From Metridium senile (Eukaryota > Cnidaria > Anthozoa > Actiniaria > Metridiidae): a stretch of 64,000 nucleotides of DNA. The first letter of the stretch is position 1; every line of letters begins with the position of its first letter. The stretch spans positions 3,398,727 to 3,462,726 of the forward strand of contig OX459106.1 of the NCBI GenBank assembly GCA_949775045.1. The letters run 5' to 3'. The notes beneath the pieces are model-generated. The model was not told the origin of the DNA. It made no database searches and saw nothing but the letters and a program-made list of their open reading frames with translations. A program made the translations under genes and the position numbers. This document shows, one piece after another, positions 38,701 to 64,000 of the stretch.

Positions 38701-38970
38701 GCTAGTAATGTTTAGAAATATTAGAGCGGCCTCATATTGTATAAGGATTTTATGTAGAAAAAACTACATATCATACCCAGGAATTCCCTGGTTACTAACA
38801 TGAGGGTTAAGTAAAGCGTTAAAAAAATCGATTTTTTTCGGCTCAAACTGATCGCCTGGACCCAGTTAGTAATGTCTAGAAATATTTGAGCGGCCTAATA
38901 TTGTATAAGGATTTTATTTAGAAAAAAACTACATATCATACCCGCCAGAATTCCCTGGTAACTAACACTA
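38701..38970. repeat. Second satellite, terminal copies
   Basis: Two diverged copies continue after the poly-C insertion, with GCGGCCTCATATTGTATAAGG and TTCCCTGGTTACTAACATG variants also seen near 38,120-38,200. The array ends at about 38,970 (CCTGGTAACTAACAC), followed by unique AT-rich DNA. Confidence 0.85.
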
Positions 38971-39555
38971 ATATTTAATCAATTGCATTCATTTATTTAC
39001 TTTCCCTGTATTGTCACTAAATTTTCAGAATAGCTTTTTTAATATCATTTGTCTTAGCTATTCTTAAATATAATTTGCTAAAGGGCCTTATCAGCAGCTC
39101 TCCGTTAATTTGATTTTAATTTGTATTTCTTTCATATTTATATTCACTTACAACAGAAGGTTCATGCAGTCCTAGACTATCTATTTTGTCCTAATTATGG
39201 GTTTTTGAAATTACACAATCTCATGTTAGCACACTGTTACCTACAAATACCAATTTTACTTTCAATATTTTATTTTATTCAATGCACAATATTACACTGC
39301 TTTACACACATGCGGTCCAAGACTACCTATTTTTATTATTATCATCATCGTCTAGATTATTATATACTCTACTATATACCAAAACACATTAAACAAGTTG
39401 TTTTGGTGTCCAATTTATTTTGTTACATTGAAAAAAAAAGACATTTGGAGAATGACACTTCTTTAGCGAGCTGTTAAATATGCCGCCTCAACGACCAGCT
39501 AGGTTACGCATAGCAACGCAATATTAGTATAGGGAATCGCAATTAATAAGTCTGA

Positions 39556-39632
39556 GTGACGCTTTGAAAAATATCAAAATTGGACGAGCCTTTTTAGGCG
39601 AGTCCAATTTGATAACTTTCAAAGCATCATCT
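39556..39632. repeat. Hairpin (MITE-like) repeat
   Basis: GACGCTTTGAAAAATATCAA, then ATTGGACGAGCC, faces GGCGAGTCCAAT followed by TTGATAACTTTCAAAGC. The two arms are near-complementary around a short AT loop. Probably a small foldback repeat. Confidence 0.6.
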
Positions 39633-40205
39633 ATTTAATACGAAAAGATGGTGCGGTCTTTTATCTATAATATACTGTAAAACCAATTGGGACTCTTTAG
39701 AGTACAATTTACGATTTAATTGGTGTCCTCTCGTCCAATCAGAATCGAGTAATTTTGTGCAGTATATTATTAGTGATCAAATAAGCCAGTGTCCCTTTTT
39801 GACAACAATAACTAGAGCAAAGGTGTCCGAAACGTGACCTGACCATAATGCTGTGCTTAATAAATATATGACTAGAAATCACATATGAAGGACTCATATT
39901 AGTATGTGTATTTCTTTCTAAGTTTTCTCCTTGTGTTCAAAGTAAACAATTTTAAGAGATTATGAACCAAGAAGAATAACCAATGCCCACAAAACACATC
40001 TAACATGTACCAGACGTCTTAATTAAAATATCCACAATTCTACGATGTGGTGCAACAACTAAATGATAATAATCAACTATTTTGCTATTGCAAATATGCG
40101 TTTGAAAGCGGGTTTTTTTTTTTCAGTAATATTCTTATTTATCGATTTCTTTCCTTTTCTGAATTTCGTTTTAACAATTTCGGGTTTGTTTGTATTATGT
40201 TTTCT

Positions 40206-40211
40206 TTTATT
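40206..40211 (-). terminator. Candidate polyadenylation signal (AATAAA) for the astacin gene
   Basis: AATAAA on the minus strand, about 300 bp downstream of the stop codon at 40,509. It is the first exact hexamer I found in that direction, but no transcript end is visible from sequence, so this is only a candidate. Confidence 0.35.
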
Positions 40212-40508
40212 TTCTGTGTAAACATTTTCCTCTTCTATTTGGCTTGTTCCCACTTATATTATGCCATAATTATACTCTGAGAACAACCCTGGTTATCGAA
40301 AACGGTATTACAATTATTCTCATATCATAATAGTATCAGTAGAAACTTTCAAACTGGTGATTAAAATATTACAATGGAAACGATATTTTCCACCTTTAAT
40401 AAAAATGTTTGAAATCATGTTCTTATCCCCAATAGATATTCAACATAAGCAAGGTAAAACCTCCCATTGATTGTATGTTAAATCTTGTTCAGGAACAAAA
40501 TACCACCT

Positions 40509-62283
<21,775 letters not shown>

Positions 62284-62527
62284 TTTGTCGTCGATCAAAG
62301 AATAAACCCTGTTGTTGATTAGATATTCCACGCAATCTTTCTACTGAAACAAATCAATGTATATAAATGTGTTAGCTACATAATCTGTAAACAGGACACT
62401 AGCCTTTGTAATAACAAAACACATTGAAAAGGTATATCAGTCAGACAACAAACATACTCAATAAAAATGCTTCGTTAACCATAAGAACCAACGTAGAATG
62501 TGAGGTCTAGTCCGACAGATTACTTAC

Positions 62528-62560
62528 CTGTAAATAATGTTTGTGCTGAAACTGAGGGTT
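62528..62560 (-). other. Noncoding first exon of the astacin gene (5' UTR)
   Basis: A strong donor, ACAG|GTAAGTA, ends at 62,528. It pairs with the acceptor before exon 2 at 62,344, giving a 184-bp first intron inside the 5' UTR. The upstream limit is set only by the presumed start site about 25-30 bp below the TATA-like box. Confidence 0.55.
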
Positions 62561-62581
62561 AAAGAAGAAACGAAACAGTCT

Positions 62582-62613
62582 TATTTATTAGTTGGCTAGA
62601 TAACGTGACGTCA
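62582..62613 (-). promoter_or_regulatory. Candidate core promoter: TATA-like box plus CRE
   Basis: Reading the minus strand, the perfect palindrome TGACGTCA (62,606-62,613), the CREB/ATF site, lies about 20 bp upstream of a TATA-like AATAAATAAG (62,580-62,590). About 30 bp further on is the presumed start of the first exon. The order and spacing fit a cAMP- or stress-responsive promoter. This is inference from sequence alone. Confidence 0.5.
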
Positions 62614-63430
62614 ATACCATGGTTTGACCTTACAGTCATACAATGACGTACAGGCATTCAGTGGTTGATAATAGTATTGCTAATAGAGGTTATTAAAGAG
62701 TTAGAATTAAAATAACACTTACATTTCTTTTTTGTACAAACAATTCTCCTTTTAATGTCTGAGATGTCAAATAATTCGGAACTGATTGAATTGTTTGTGT
62801 GGTTTTCTAAATACGGATAAGCAACAATTTTATTTGTTCAATTCCACGGATACTTCCATATTATATCCGGGAGACATACATTAATCTAGTGTCAGCTAGA
62901 GGGTAGGAAGAGATGTGACGTTGGTTTGTGCATCATTAACCACATTCAGTTGCTTCTGGAAAATTCATCATCACTGAAGCTACCATTCACTGTACCACGT
63001 TCGATAGACGACTCACATCTTACACTGTGAAGGAGAATAACTGTATATCATCGGGCGGATGTCTGCGCCAACTCACACAGCCGTCATATCACGTGTTTCC
63101 TTTATAATAAGATTAAAATAGCATTGTGCTTTGAGACAAATGACCCATTTAAAAGGAATTACGTTACAGGTAGCCTCTGACATGGAAGGAGAGGATCGTC
63201 CGCCTTACTTATAAATGACCTCACGAAATGTTTTCACTAAGTAAGAAGTTCAAGTTCAAAGAATTATTATGTTACGCAGCACAATGTTTATAACAAGATA
63301 CAGTCGAAACGCAAAAACGGTTAAATTTGCCAATTATTTAATTGAATTTAAATCGTTTTTTGTGCCGGCAGAAAACGTAGCCTAGCAGGCTAAAACAACA
63401 GACAAAATGTAAAAAAGATACCCTATCCCA
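62614..63430. other. Upstream intergenic DNA
   Basis: Sequence upstream of the candidate promoter. I see no gene, no long repeat and no other promoter element that I can support. Confidence 0.5.
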
Positions 63431-63720
63431 GACCAAAATCTTACCCTACCTCAAACAAATTGTAAAAAAATGATACCCTACCCCAGACCTAAAAGCCGAA
63501 AAACCATACCCTATCGGGCGGCACATACCCGGGGAGTTACGGACAGCTTTCCATTTTTTACGGGGAGTTACGGACAGCTTTCCAAAACCCCGTTTTTTCT
63601 TCCATGGATACAAACACTGTATCCACACATTCCATTTAGCGGACATTCTCTTAAGCGGACGCGGACACCTTAAGAGTCCCAATTGACCTTTTCTATTGTT
63701 TTCAAGCTCCCTTCAGCGGA
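63430..63720. repeat. TACCCTAxC-rich repeat and 31-bp tandem duplication
   Basis: GATACCCTAxCCCAGACC-type phrases repeat at about 63,419, 63,445 and 63,472, leading into CATACCCTATCGGGCGGCAC. CGGGGAGTTACGGACAGCTT is then duplicated 31 bp apart (63,531 and 63,562). CGGACA phrases follow (63,639-63,720). This looks like a mosaic of repeat pieces. The opposite open frames here are not genes. Confidence 0.65.
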
Positions 63721-63837
63721 CACTCGAAATAGAAAAACTTTATTTAATCTATTTGTCCTTGTTTACATCATCGACTTCTAAGTTTAACAGTACTGTATCA
63801 GTTTAACTAGCTTGCGAACGTAAAAGTTAAGCTTAAA

Positions 63838-63999
63838 TTACACAATATAACCTTCTTTATTCAGTTTAGATTGGAGCCACTTGATAGAGAATTGGTCTTC
63901 TCTAATGTCATAATCACACGGCACCTCTAATCCATAGCCTCCTCCTCTGTTTATTCGCTTTCCCGTAATGACAACTTTTGCACTGTTGCCGGGTCGCTC
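63838..63999 (-). CDS. 3' end of an unrecognised coding frame, cut by the window edge
   Basis: The frame enters from beyond 64,000 and runs 53 codons to TAA at 63,838-63,840. It contains GNSAKVVITGKRINRGGGYG, then LEVPCDYD and WLQSKLNKEGYIV. The composition is protein-like (a basic Gly-rich turn, then an amphipathic C-terminal helix). AATAAA on the same strand lies about 95 bp past the stop (63,739-63,744), where a polyadenylation signal would be. I do not recognise the family; a repeat-borne gene is possible. The gene would point towards the astacin gene, on the same strand. Confidence 0.5.
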   Translation of the reverse strand, partial: ERPGNSAKVVITGKRINRGGGYGLEVPCDYDIREDQFSIKWLQSKLNKEGYIV

Positions 64000-64000
64000 T

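Larger units (their letters stand above)
38971..40508. other. AT-rich intergenic DNA between satellite and astacin gene
   Basis: No convincing gene. Open frames here are short, Phe/Ile/Tyr-rich and typical of AT-rich noise. It contains a small hairpin element (39,556-39,632). The reverse-strand sequence AATAAA at 40,206-40,211 is a possible polyadenylation signal for the astacin gene, about 300 bp past its stop. Confidence 0.6.

Noticed and set aside
38606..38803. Open frame with a poly-proline run
   Set aside because: The proline run is the translated poly-C tract of an insertion; the rest is diverged satellite.
39121..39477. 118-codon plus-strand open frame
   Set aside because: Tyr/Phe/Leu/His-rich composition of AT-rich DNA, no splice context and no domain.
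62284..62331. Upstream extension of the astacin start
   Set aside because: It would need a GTG start; eukaryotic initiation at the ATG at 62,283, with an in-frame stop before it, is far more likely.
63446..63682. Opposing open frames of 78 and 67 codons
   Set aside because: Both strands are open over a repeat mosaic with a 31-bp duplication; no domain.

Overview
This window is eukaryotic and animal, most likely from a cnidarian and plausibly a stony coral or sea anemone. The supports are: an AT-rich sequence with introns that obey GT-AG; a split secreted astacin metalloprotease gene carrying TSP1, CUB and C-type lectin modules; and many foldback (MITE-like) repeats of types I associate with cnidarian genomes, such as the hairpins ending in CTCGTTCCCAGGGCCC and in CTCTGCTCGCAGGGT. 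The species assignment is inference. Nothing in the window looks prokaryotic.

Region 1 (1 to about 37,050) is a giant tandem array of a 162-bp satellite, roughly 190 copies, head to tail on one strand. Its core is homogenised and organised in changing higher-order blocks (486, 810, 972 and 1458 bp, all multiples of 162). Its right edge (33,183-37,050) is older, with diverged and deleted monomers. It is interrupted by a 4.87-kb DNA transposon with 660-bp terminal inverted repeats (7,362-12,229), which itself holds a 5'-truncated, decayed non-LTR retrotransposon. A second insertion of about 1.3 kb (34,847-36,154) carries an open frame rich in membrane segments. Beyond the array lies a second, related 163-bp satellite (37,048-38,970), split by a poly-C-rich insertion.

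Region 2 (38,970-40,500) is AT-rich intergenic DNA in which I see no genes.

Region 3 (40,509-62,600, minus strand) is one gene of about 22 kb. I could join sixteen coding exons into a single open frame of 1,044 codons plus stop. Every junction has GT-AG ends and compatible phase. The protein is: signal peptide, propeptide, astacin catalytic domain, three Trp/Cys repeats, TSP1, three Trp/Cys repeats, TSP1, CUB, CUB, C-type lectin-like domain, and a short basic tail. A noncoding 5' exon, a TATA-like box and a perfect CRE (TGACGTCA) lie upstream. The large introns are crowded with foldback elements.

Region 4 (62,620-64,000) is the upstream intergenic region. It holds a short tandem repeat and, at the very edge, the 3' end of another minus-strand coding frame that I do not recognise.

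The most notable items are the unusual astacin domain architecture with its duplicated three-repeats-plus-TSP1 block, and the satellite array, where a paralogous empty site dates and defines the transposon insertion.
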